Part shown: positions 56,813-64,000 of the stretch, in pieces | Layout of the letters: each line of letters begins with the position of its first letter | How positions within the stretch are numbered: position 1 is the first letter of the stretch | Source: Helicobacter canis | Lineage (GTDB): Bacteria > Campylobacterota > Campylobacteria > Campylobacterales > Helicobacteraceae | Length of the DNA: 64,000 nt | Reading direction: 5' to 3' | Assembly (NCBI RefSeq): GCF_900451095.1 | Contig: NZ_UGHV01000001.1 | Span: forward strand, 1,674,001-1,738,000 | Notes under the pieces: model-generated | Database searches by the model: none | Seen by the model: only the letters and a program-made list of their open reading frames with translations | Told to the model about the DNA's origin: nothing | Translations under genes and position numbers: made by a program

Positions 56813-57676
56813 TTACCAGATTTGCACTTCAGTTTTGGTGCTTTTATACAGGCTATCATCAGCCCCAGCCACATCATACTCTATGGCAAAGCCATATTTG
56901 ATACTTGCCACGCCGCCCTTTTTGATCGATACGCTCTCATACGCTGCGCTTGTGATAGGTAGCGCACCTACTGCCACGCTTGATCTTGGGGGGATTTTTT
57001 TACTAAAGCTTTGATCAGAGACAAGATTGCCATCCATATATAATGCCCCATAAGTGATGGTTACAAACTCATCTGTGAGATTGGTTATGGTGAGATTCAC
57101 GCTCCCTGATCCTACGCGAAATGCCGAGCTTACTAGGCGGATATGCTTATTTTCCATACTCATTGCTGGGACATTGACATTAGCTAGGATATATTGCGCT
57201 GGGATCTCGCCTTTGTTATTTTCTATATCCATATTTGCACCATAGTTCATAAGCAATGCGATCATAGCACTATTGCGCGAAGCAGTGGCATAGTGCAAAG
57301 CGGTGTTACCGCGGATAGTATCTTGGATATTGGGATTTGCGCGGTGCTTTAGTAAGGCTTGGGCAAATTTGAGATTATTGAACTGCACGACTTTATGCAG
57401 TGCGGTCTCGCCGTGAGAGATGGCATTGACATCTGCACCTCGGCGCAAAAGCAAGTAGAGGATCTCCATATTATTCTTCCTAGAAGCATCATAGAGTGGC
57501 GTGCTGCCACGAAGCCTAGCATCGACATCTGCACCTAGGTCTATGCCCTTTCTCACTTCTGCATAGGTATTTGCAAAAAGCAAGTAATCATAGCGATTTG
57601 CCTGCCCAAAGCCCACAAAAACCACACAGAGCAAAAATAGGATTCTAGTAAGCTTGCTCCTACAATCTCTCATCAC
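56813..57676 (-). CDS. Exported ankyrin-repeat protein
   Basis: A 287-residue protein with a signal peptide (ILFLLCVVFVGFGQA), three to four ankyrin repeats between residues about 35 and 160 (GSTPLYDASRKNNMEILYLLLRRGADVN and NTALHYATASRNSAMIALLMNYGANMD), and a C-terminal beta-rich domain. Probably periplasmic and protein-binding; no enzyme motif seen. Confidence 0.85.
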   Translation of the reverse strand: MMRDCRSKLTRILFLLCVVFVGFGQANRYDYLLFANTYAEVRKGIDLGADVDARLRGSTPLYDASRKNNMEILYLLLRRGADVNAISHGETALHKVVQFNNLKFAQALLKHRANPNIQDTIRGNTALHYATASRNSAMIALLMNYGANMDIENNKGEIPAQYILANVNVPAMSMENKHIRLVSSAFRVGSGSVNLTITNLTDEFVTITYGALYMDGNLVSDQSFSKKIPPRSSVAVGALPITSAAYESVSIKKGGVASIKYGFAIEYDVAGADDSLYKSTKTEVQIW

Positions 57677-57683
57677 ACACTCC

Positions 57684-58169
57684 TTATGCTAAATGCTTAC
57701 CTGCTAGCTCTTTAATCCGCTGATACACGACCTTAAAATCCACGCCATAAGTGCGACACTCGCTAATGGTGGTGAAAAAGTTTGTATCCGCACTAAAGCG
57801 CGGCACAAAATGCCAATGCAAATGCTCTGGTATCCCAGCTCCGGCGATTTGCTTGATATTCATACCCATATTGATCCCTTGTGCGCCAAAGTCTTCTAAT
57901 AGCGCGATACTTTTATGCGCAAGCTCGCTTAAGTGTAAAAACTCCTGCGTGCTTAGGGCAGTAGGCGAGTCGATATGCGCATAAGGGATCAGCAGAAAAT
58001 GCCCGGGCGTGTAGGGGTAGCGATTCATCACGCCATAGCACACTTCATCGCGGTAGAAAACGAAGTTTTTCTCATCATCTTGGGCGTTTAGGGCAATCGC
58101 ACAAAATGGACAGCCTGCTTCATCACTCTCAAAATACTCACTTCTCCACGGCGCGTAAATATGCTGCAT
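57684..58169 (-). CDS. HIT family nucleotide-binding protein
   Basis: A 161-residue protein with a CxxC near the start (CPFCAI), RYPYTPGHFLLIPYAH and the histidine triad region as HLHWHFVPRF. HIT proteins hydrolyse or transfer nucleotides from dinucleotides. The ATG at 58169 has AAAGGAG; the ATG at 58211 overlaps murF. Next to murF, as in H. pylori. Confidence 0.9.
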   Translation of the reverse strand: MQHIYAPWRSEYFESDEAGCPFCAIALNAQDDEKNFVFYRDEVCYGVMNRYPYTPGHFLLIPYAHIDSPTALSTQEFLHLSELAHKSIALLEDFGAQGINMGMNIKQIAGAGIPEHLHWHFVPRFSADTNFFTTISECRTYGVDFKVVYQRIKELAGKHLA

Positions 58170-58188
58170 AAACACTCCTTTAGTGAAA

Positions 58189-59661
58189 TCAAATATAGCT
58201 TGGCGCATCATTGGCGAAATACACCAAATCGCCGTTATTTACCATACCCTTTAGGACATTTTCTAGCTGAGTTTTGTTCTTTAAAATGACGCGTTGTGTG
58301 CGCTGCAGTGCTTTGGCTATCACATCACTATTGCGCTCGCCTGTGATAATCGCTAGATCAAAGACTTCATCAATAGCGTGGGCGAGCTTTTGATTGGACT
58401 CTACATCGCTCTCAATAAGCCCGGGTGTAACGATAACTTTCCTGCCTTGATAGAGACTGCATAATCGCACACCCTCTAGCATACCATTGATATTGCCATT
58501 GAAGCCATCATCAATGATTGTTTTGCCATTAGAGATAGAGAGATTGAAGCGGTGGGGGATTGGGGAGAGCTTTTTGACAAGCTTTTGTATCGCAGAAATT
58601 TTCATACCCAAATAATGCGCCACCATCACTGCCACAGCGATATTATCGACATTAAATCGCCCAAGGATATAAGTCTCAAACGCCACCCACTCATCATCTA
58701 GCTTCATTTCAAAAAAGGTGGATTCTAGCGTTGTCTTGACATTACGCAAAGGCAGGGGATAAGTTTGCATAAGTGCTAGCTTGCTAGGATCTATGCCTTC
58801 AGGCGGTGTATTTTTCTCATAGACAAAGACCTTTTGCAAGCGGTTAGACTCTAGCAGCTCAAATTTTGTTTTTGCGATGGATTCTAGGGATTTGAAATAC
58901 TCAATATGGGCATTGCCAATTTCACCAATAATGCCAATTTGCGGGTGTAAGAGCGTGGCGATCTCTTTAATATCTCCTTGCATTCTAGCCCCTGCTTCAG
59001 CGATATACACATCTGTGCCAAAGGCTAGGTCATTGTTGATGTCTGCAACAATTCCTTTAAAAGTATTCACACTTCTAGGCGTGAAGTGGAGATTATACTG
59101 CCCTTCTAGAATCTGGGCTAAGAAGTTTTTGATACTTGTTTTGCCAAAGCTTGCGGTGATCATAATGATTTTTAGATTGTGCATCATTGCTAGCTTATCT
59201 TTGGCTAGAGTGATGAAATTGCGCAGTAAAATCGCTTCATAAATCTCGCAAATACATACCCCAACGACAAAAGGCATAAGCCATAAATAATACAACGAAG
59301 TCGCGCTAAAGCCGATAAATATCACTTCATTGATAATCGCAAAAATCCCAATAATCCCAAAAAACCGCCACACCCTATGCGTGAAAACGACTCGTTTATC
59401 AAGCCTAAATGCCCAGATAATCAGCATAGGCAAATACACAAGGTAAAGATACGCATAAAATACCACACCAAACCCAAGCGCAAAAAGTGTGAAAAACACC
59501 ACAATAGGCAGCACGAAATACCACAAATGCCATCGCCACTTATGGTGCTTGGTGATCACGCGAATGGGATTGTAGTTATACCACTGCAAAAGCGTGATAG
59601 TGTAGTAAGAAATCCCAAGCAAGAAAAATAATCGAGAAAATAGCTCTAAAATATGAATCAT
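58189..59661 (-). CDS. murF: UDP-MurNAc-tripeptide-D-Ala-D-Ala ligase (membrane-linked form)
   Basis: Adds D-Ala-D-Ala in peptidoglycan precursor synthesis. The Mur-ligase P-loop is ITASFGKTSIKNFL near residue 170, followed by RSVNTFKGI, EAGARMQGDI and a C-terminal domain with IDDGFNGNINGMLEG. The first 150 residues are four or five hydrophobic spans not present in E. coli MurF but seen in Helicobacter relatives. With ddl and the D-Ala ligase partners upstream it forms a cell-wall cluster. Confidence 0.9.
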   Translation of the reverse strand: MIHILELFSRLFFLLGISYYTITLLQWYNYNPIRVITKHHKWRWHLWYFVLPIVVFFTLFALGFGVVFYAYLYLVYLPMLIIWAFRLDKRVVFTHRVWRFFGIIGIFAIINEVIFIGFSATSLYYLWLMPFVVGVCICEIYEAILLRNFITLAKDKLAMMHNLKIIMITASFGKTSIKNFLAQILEGQYNLHFTPRSVNTFKGIVADINNDLAFGTDVYIAEAGARMQGDIKEIATLLHPQIGIIGEIGNAHIEYFKSLESIAKTKFELLESNRLQKVFVYEKNTPPEGIDPSKLALMQTYPLPLRNVKTTLESTFFEMKLDDEWVAFETYILGRFNVDNIAVAVMVAHYLGMKISAIQKLVKKLSPIPHRFNLSISNGKTIIDDGFNGNINGMLEGVRLCSLYQGRKVIVTPGLIESDVESNQKLAHAIDEVFDLAIITGERNSDVIAKALQRTQRVILKNKTQLENVLKGMVNNGDLVYFANDAPSYI

Positions 59662-59673
59662 CGCCTCTCCTAG

Positions 59674-61146
59674 TTATGTCAAAATCTCAAATGCACTGCG
59701 ATCAAGCCACTCTTGCTTAAGCGCACAAGGCTGGCTTTGCACTTCTTGCACCTGCGCCCTGCTTGGTCCCACCCACAAAGCCTGCAAAAATCGCGCCGCC
59801 ACACTCTCATCACCGCAGGCAAAAATCTCCACGCTCCCATCAAGGAGATTTTGCGCACTGCCTTGCAAGCCTAGCTCATCAGCCTTTGCCTTAGCAAACT
59901 TCCTATACCCCACGCCCTGCACCTTGCCAAACACCCTTATATGCCACGCTTTTGTGTGATACATAGATTCTATCCTTGCTGTTTGATTGATGAAAAAGTA
60001 GTGATCCCCCTCTAAGGCAAAAAGCCTACTGCTAGGGATAAGCGCGTGTATCTGCTGCCCAGATTCTAGCGGCGTAGCCTTATCATCTCTGCCCCAAAAA
60101 ATACTGACATTATGCCGACACGCCGCAAATATAGGGGAGAAATCTTCATCAACCACGCGCTTAAATATCTCATACATCGTGGGATTTAGCGTCTTAGCGT
60201 CATTGGCTCGTAAAAATGGTAGGCGCAAATGCAAAGCCTTGGCGATTTTAGCACAAGCGATTTTGACACGGACTTTGAGGGGCTTTGGGTAGATGATGCC
60301 AGCGGAGCTAAGGAGGATAATATCGCCTATACTAGAATCCTCGTTATTTGTTTTGGCGTTGGCTTTTTGCGAAAAAGCGGGGAGTTTGTGGCTCGCCGCG
60401 TCGATAGACACCCAAGTCTTATCTCCTTGCTCGCCACTGCACAACCCCACTTTTTCATCAAAAATCCTGCCGCTTGTGGCTTGTTTATTAAACACATTTT
60501 TAGCCCCTGTGTTCTGCGGCGTTTTATCAAACACGACTTCTACTTTTTCATTTTGCGTTTTTTCTACATTTTCGGCATTACCCCTAGAATCCACTTTTTC
60601 ACTAACGGCATTTTTTTCTGTCATTGCGAGACACTGCGTAGCAGTGGCGTGGCAATCCATTGCTTCATTCCTAGAATCCACTTTTTCAATAGCAGCACAT
60701 AGCACCGCCACCTTCCCCCCAAAACTATGCCCCACGATAATATCCGCCCTAACCCTAAGCGCACGCAAAAAGGCTAGCACGATGTGTGCATAGTCGTTTG
60801 TGTCTAAAATCCGCACGGCTTGTGTATCTGGCATACTAGAATCCACTTTTTGCACTTTGGGCGATTCAGCTTTGCGCGATAAGCTAGAATCCATTTGTCC
60901 CCGCACAGCAGAAGTGTCAAAAGTGGATTCTAGCTCGCCATACGAGCTAGCACCAAATCCGGGCAAATCAATATAGTAGTGCGTATAGTCCGCAAAGCTC
61001 CCCCCAAAAGCTTGGAGCATAAGCTCCTTATGACTCCCCCAGCCGTGCAGAAACACGATATTTGATGTGCTTGCGGCATTGGGCTTGTGCTTGATATAGG
61101 CTATCTCAAGCGATTGTCCTAGATATGTGATCCTGCGGCTTGCCAC
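59674..61146 (-). CDS. Alpha/beta hydrolase fused to acylphosphatase, with repeat insertions
   Basis: Residues 1 to about 395 form an alpha/beta hydrolase: HGWGSHKELMLQ (oxyanion), GHSFGGK (nucleophile serine) near 140, WGRDDKATPL and GDHYFFINQ (catalytic His). Residues about 395-490 are an acylphosphatase with the catalytic Arg in GKVQGVGYRKF and Asn in SAQNLLDGSVEIFA. Two in-frame insertions of repeat origin interrupt the hydrolase: a small one (GELESTFDTSAVRG...KVQKVDSSMPD, DNA about 60836-60933) and a large one after GGKVAVLCAA (DNA about 60322-60694). The H. pylori hydrolase at this site is about 245 residues. Function is not known. Confidence 0.82.
   Translation of the reverse strand: MASRRITYLGQSLEIAYIKHKPNAASTSNIVFLHGWGSHKELMLQAFGGSFADYTHYYIDLPGFGASSYGELESTFDTSAVRGQMDSSLSRKAESPKVQKVDSSMPDTQAVRILDTNDYAHIVLAFLRALRVRADIIVGHSFGGKVAVLCAAIEKVDSRNEAMDCHATATQCLAMTEKNAVSEKVDSRGNAENVEKTQNEKVEVVFDKTPQNTGAKNVFNKQATSGRIFDEKVGLCSGEQGDKTWVSIDAASHKLPAFSQKANAKTNNEDSSIGDIILLSSAGIIYPKPLKVRVKIACAKIAKALHLRLPFLRANDAKTLNPTMYEIFKRVVDEDFSPIFAACRHNVSIFWGRDDKATPLESGQQIHALIPSSRLFALEGDHYFFINQTARIESMYHTKAWHIRVFGKVQGVGYRKFAKAKADELGLQGSAQNLLDGSVEIFACGDESVAARFLQALWVGPSRAQVQEVQSQPCALKQEWLDRSAFEILT
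60322..60694 (-). repeat. Repeat cassette inserted in the hydrolase domain
   Basis: Composite with 12-mers at 60584-60595 and 60671-60682, a second-repeat unit (about 60620-60662), and the TTTTCGGCATT...TTCTGCGGCG...ATCAAAAATCCTGCCGC module, all in the same order and orientation as in aroA. It encodes about 120 residues in frame. Confidence 0.85.
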
Positions 61147-62195
61147 TACTTGCCTTTTGCTGCGCGGATTTTCTGCACATAATTATAAGTGATGTTAATG
61201 GGCTTGGATTTTGGCAGGGCTTGGGCTAGTGCTGTGATATGCTGCCCAAAATTCTCAAAGAGATAATGCGCTAGGCTGCCGGGGATTGGGTTAATTTCAT
61301 TGAGATAAATCTCATCATCAATGACAAAAAAATCACATCGTATCAGCGCGCCTTCAAAGAGATCGCCATAAATGCGCCTAAAGGCATCTTGCAAGGCGGA
61401 TTCTAGCTCTTGAGAGATTGTAGCTTGTGTGGCTTGTGTGGTGCGCGAAAAGTCTAAATACTTATCATCAAAGCTTAAAAGCTCTGTTTTCTTAGGCTCT
61501 TCTACCATAGAGAAGACTATCTCCCCTTGGGCATTTTTGTAGCCGGCTAGATTATACTCCCTAACGCCCTTATAAAATGGCTCAATAAGTATCTCCCTAT
61601 CATAGCCAAAGGCGCAGTCTAGGGCGTATTCCATATCATCTTGCTTCTCTACTACACTCACACCTATGGAGCTACCAAGCGTAGCGGGCTTTATAATAAA
61701 CGGATACACAAAGCTAGGACACACTTCATCACCATAGCGATAATGCTCATAGGGCAGTGTTTTTACCCCGATATGCGCGGCATAATTTTTGGTCAAAATC
61801 TTATTAAAGCTAAGGGCGCAAGCAGCCACCCTAGGCGCGATGAAAGGGATCTTATAAAATGCCAGCACACTTGAGATGATGCCATCTTCACCATCGCCCC
61901 CGTGGATAAGACTTAGCACCACCCCCACATCACTAAGCCTTTTACTCCCAAAAAGTCCGCGATAGCCCACGCCCCCTAGAATCCACTCTAGCTGCTTGCA
62001 CTGCTTATACTCTCCCGTGGCAAAGGTCTTTGCCTGCATTTTATCCGCAGGGATCAGGTAGAGAGTATGCCCACCATCTAGGAAAAAAAAGTAGCCAATG
62101 CGCTCACCTAAGACCTTCTTCAAGCTAATGGCACTCACAATGCTAATCTCGTGCTCAAAGCTCGCTCCGCCAAACAACACACTAATCTTGCTCAA
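61146..62195 (-). CDS. ddl: D-alanine-D-alanine ligase
   Basis: Makes the D-Ala-D-Ala dipeptide for MurF. The 349-residue ATP-grasp protein has LFGGASFEHEISIVSAI at the N-terminus, LIHGGDGEDGIIS, KPATLGSSIGVS and the C-terminal metal ligands in IYLNEINPIPGSL. It overlaps the hydrolase fusion by one base. Confidence 0.96.
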   Translation of the reverse strand: MSKISVLFGGASFEHEISIVSAISLKKVLGERIGYFFFLDGGHTLYLIPADKMQAKTFATGEYKQCKQLEWILGGVGYRGLFGSKRLSDVGVVLSLIHGGDGEDGIISSVLAFYKIPFIAPRVAACALSFNKILTKNYAAHIGVKTLPYEHYRYGDEVCPSFVYPFIIKPATLGSSIGVSVVEKQDDMEYALDCAFGYDREILIEPFYKGVREYNLAGYKNAQGEIVFSMVEEPKKTELLSFDDKYLDFSRTTQATQATISQELESALQDAFRRIYGDLFEGALIRCDFFVIDDEIYLNEINPIPGSLAHYLFENFGQHITALAQALPKSKPINITYNYVQKIRAAKGK

Positions 62196-62356
62196 TGTCT
62201 GCTCCTTACAATTAACTAAGTATATAAACTAGATTCTACTCACACGCCAACAAATGCAAAAGTATAGCTAAAAGTTACAATTCTCTAGCTAGTATTTAGC
62301 AAGTTTGCCACCTAGCCACTGCTCTAGCCCCACTCACTAAGCCCACTTGCCAACAC
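62196..62356. other. Short intergenic region upstream of ddl
   Basis: AT-rich around 62210-62300; a promoter for ddl and the cell-wall operon should lie here, but no clear box was found. One partial repeat core (CTAGATTCTAC) near 62230. Confidence 0.5.
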
Positions 62357-63556
62357 TCACTTGCCCTTATGCTTGCTTGCAGGCTTTGGCTGCTTCCATA
62401 GCGTATAAAGTAGCTTGATCGTGATACTAAACGCCACGCCCTCAATCATCGCCGCTAGGATAAAGGCATAATACACCTCTTGAGTAATAGCCTGCCAATC
62501 ACTTGCGATTTTTGCCGTAGCGACTAGGAAAGTAAGCGGCATAGAATCACTAAGGGCAAAGAGTGTTACAGCTTTTGTGCTATTAAAATACTTCACAAAC
62601 GCCACATTTGCCGCGATAAGCCGTATCGCAATCATTCCGCACGCGATATACGCGCCATTGATGATATAGGTGGGATTAGAGATAAGTAGCCCAAGATCTA
62701 GCGTGCTACCCACATAGATGAAAAATAGCGGCACAAAAAACCCAAACCCCACATCATTAAGCTTATGCACCAGCTCGTGCTTATAGGAGAAAAATATCGC
62801 CACAATCATTCCAGCCAGAAACGCCCCCAGAGCCGCCTCTAAATCCAGCACCAGCACCAATGCTACCAGCACGATAAAAAGCATCATCACAAAGCGAATG
62901 TCTTGATTGCTTAGGTCATTATAGGGCATCACATAGAGCTTGAGATTAGGAAACCACCAAAACAAAATCCCAAACAACCAAAACAGCCCCACAATCGCTA
63001 CGATAAACACACATAGCACCGCCAAGCTCTCATACAGCTGCCACGAATTCCCATAATGGTAGAATCCGCTGATAAGCGTAAGCGCAGCGATACTCACCAC
63101 CTCTCCTACAACCCCCACGCGCAACGCAAGCTCTAGCCACTGCTTATCCTTGCCATAGTCTTTAATAAGCGTCATAATCATACCAAGGCTCATTACAGGA
63201 AAAGCCGCGATGAAGATTTTATTAAGCCCAAGTGCTAGCACCAGCGCGATAGATAGCCCATACAGCACGCAAAAATACACCACAACATTGCGCAAAAATT
63301 TCTTCCCAAGATTCTGGAAGCCGCGCAAATCCACCTCCATACCGCACAAAAACATCAAAAACAAAAACCCAACCTTAGCCATTAGCACTAGGCTTTCACT
63401 CGCTTGAAATATCCCAAAATACAGCCCCAAGCACCCTAGGCACATCTCCACGACTACGATAGGGATTTTGCTTGCCTTTGCCAAAATCGGCGCGATAGCA
63501 ATGAGCAGCGCGATGATGGCAAAATTGACAAAAATATCGCTTAAGATATGCTCCAT
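62357..63556 (-). CDS. Monovalent cation/proton antiporter (CPA2 type)
   Basis: A 399-residue integral membrane protein with about 12 hydrophobic segments and the CPA2 landmarks GFLFLMFLCGMEVDLRGF and AALGAFLAGMIVAIFF, with FFVPLFFIYVGSTLDL later. It may exchange Na+ or K+ for H+. No RCK/TrkA domain is attached. It starts within the purN stop. Confidence 0.85.
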   Translation of the reverse strand: MEHILSDIFVNFAIIALLIAIAPILAKASKIPIVVVEMCLGCLGLYFGIFQASESLVLMAKVGFLFLMFLCGMEVDLRGFQNLGKKFLRNVVVYFCVLYGLSIALVLALGLNKIFIAAFPVMSLGMIMTLIKDYGKDKQWLELALRVGVVGEVVSIAALTLISGFYHYGNSWQLYESLAVLCVFIVAIVGLFWLFGILFWWFPNLKLYVMPYNDLSNQDIRFVMMLFIVLVALVLVLDLEAALGAFLAGMIVAIFFSYKHELVHKLNDVGFGFFVPLFFIYVGSTLDLGLLISNPTYIINGAYIACGMIAIRLIAANVAFVKYFNSTKAVTLFALSDSMPLTFLVATAKIASDWQAITQEVYYAFILAAMIEGVAFSITIKLLYTLWKQPKPASKHKGK

Positions 63557-64000
63557 TATCGCTCCTGTCCGCTTGCTTTAGCCCCACTGCCAAAGGCTTG
63601 GATAATCGCCTTAGCAATGGCTTTAGGATAGAGTTTGTGCTCTAAAAAGTGGATTCTACTCTCAAAGTCTTGCAGGCTCTCTCCTGCGATTTTAGGGAGC
63701 TTTTCTTGCACGATAATCGCCCCAGAATCCAGCTCCAAGCTCACCCAATGCACGCTCACACCGCCAAACTCCTCTGCCCCATTAAAGCTATCAGCAATCG
63801 CGTGCGCGCCTTTATGCAAGGGCAAAAATGACGGGTGGATATTGATAGCCCGAAACTTCTCTACAAACTCCTCCCCCAGAATCCGCATAAACCCAGCCAA
63901 CACCACAAGATCGATATGGTGGCTCTCTAGGCATTGCGCCAAAGCTTGATCAAACAACGCACGCGAGCCAAAGTCTCTATGGTCAATCACCTTACACTCT
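63556..64000 (-). CDS. purN: Phosphoribosylglycinamide formyltransferase, 5' end outside the window
   Basis: Third step of purine synthesis, using formyl-tetrahydrofolate. The C-terminal 148 residues are present: ECKVIDHRDF at the window edge, then LVVLAGFMRILGEEFVEKF, INIHPSFLPLHKGAHA (catalytic Asn and His), GVSVHWVSLELDSGAIIVQE and RIHFLEHKLYPKAI. The frame is open through the window end. RIHF here is a one-base variant of the 12-mer at a position where the family normally has R-I-H-x-x-E-H, so a repeat-like sequence is accommodated within a conserved segment. Confidence 0.92.
   Translation of the reverse strand, partial: ECKVIDHRDFGSRALFDQALAQCLESHHIDLVVLAGFMRILGEEFVEKFRAINIHPSFLPLHKGAHAIADSFNGAEEFGGVSVHWVSLELDSGAIIVQEKLPKIAGESLQDFESRIHFLEHKLYPKAIAKAIIQAFGSGAKASGQER

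Noticed and set aside
60229-60793. Plus-strand open frames of 157 and 166 codons opposite the hydrolase
   Set aside because: They overlap the repeat cassette and a well-supported minus-strand gene, and show no domain.

Overview
The window is a Helicobacter-type (Campylobacterota) chromosome segment. The best evidence is gene content and order. A 14-gene nuo operon runs nuoA to nuoN and is followed by pflA and a phosphomanno/phosphoglucomutase gene. In it, two small proteins occupy the slots of NuoE and NuoF. Other recognisable blocks are infB-rbfA-rimP, aroQ next to an M24 peptidase, pheS-pheT-aroA-ispH, and ddl-hydrolase-murF-HIT. Base composition looks moderate rather than very AT-rich, which would suit an enterohepatic Helicobacter of the H. 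canis kind; that species guess is inference. Almost all genes are on the minus strand. I saw no rRNA, CRISPR array, prophage or insertion sequence.

Layout. 1-7226 is a surface-glycan type operon read right to left after rimP: a TagF-like transferase, a TagD-like cytidylyltransferase, a radical SAM protein, two asparagine-synthetase-like enzymes without a glutaminase domain, and an EutH-type permease cut by the window edge. 7231-11022 is the translation block ylxR-infB-rbfA-rimP. 11183-20589 holds ccoG, an ABC-F ATPase, a phase-variable-looking membrane protein, a small outer membrane protein, thiL, psd, an Hcp-like Sel1 protein, tRNA-Arg and HU. 21136-39597 is the mutase-pflA-nuo block. 40073-43229 holds an M24 peptidase, aroQ, a methyltransferase gene split at a G10 tract and a TRL-like lipoprotein. 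44090-48735 is an RND pump with its adaptor and a MarR regulator. 48755-64000 contains ispH, aroA, pheT, pheS, flhB, mqnE, an ankyrin protein, a HIT protein, murF, a hydrolase-acylphosphatase fusion, ddl, a cation/proton antiporter and a partial purN.

The most unusual feature is repeated DNA. A 12-base sequence, AGTGGATTCTAG (reverse CTAGAATCCACT), occurs about 44 times exactly by my hand count, in both orientations, inside genes and between them, often as inverted pairs. It is read in-frame as VDSS, LEST or RIHF at tails and linkers of housekeeping proteins. Two genes, aroA and the hydrolase fusion, carry related in-frame insertions of roughly 200-370 bp built from it and from a second repeat. 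The large intergenic gaps also hold at least seven copies of a hairpin element of about 120-190 bp, in which stem sequences differ between copies but remain base-paired. Homopolymer tracts (G13, G14, C9, G9, G10, A16) point to phase variation of surface functions.
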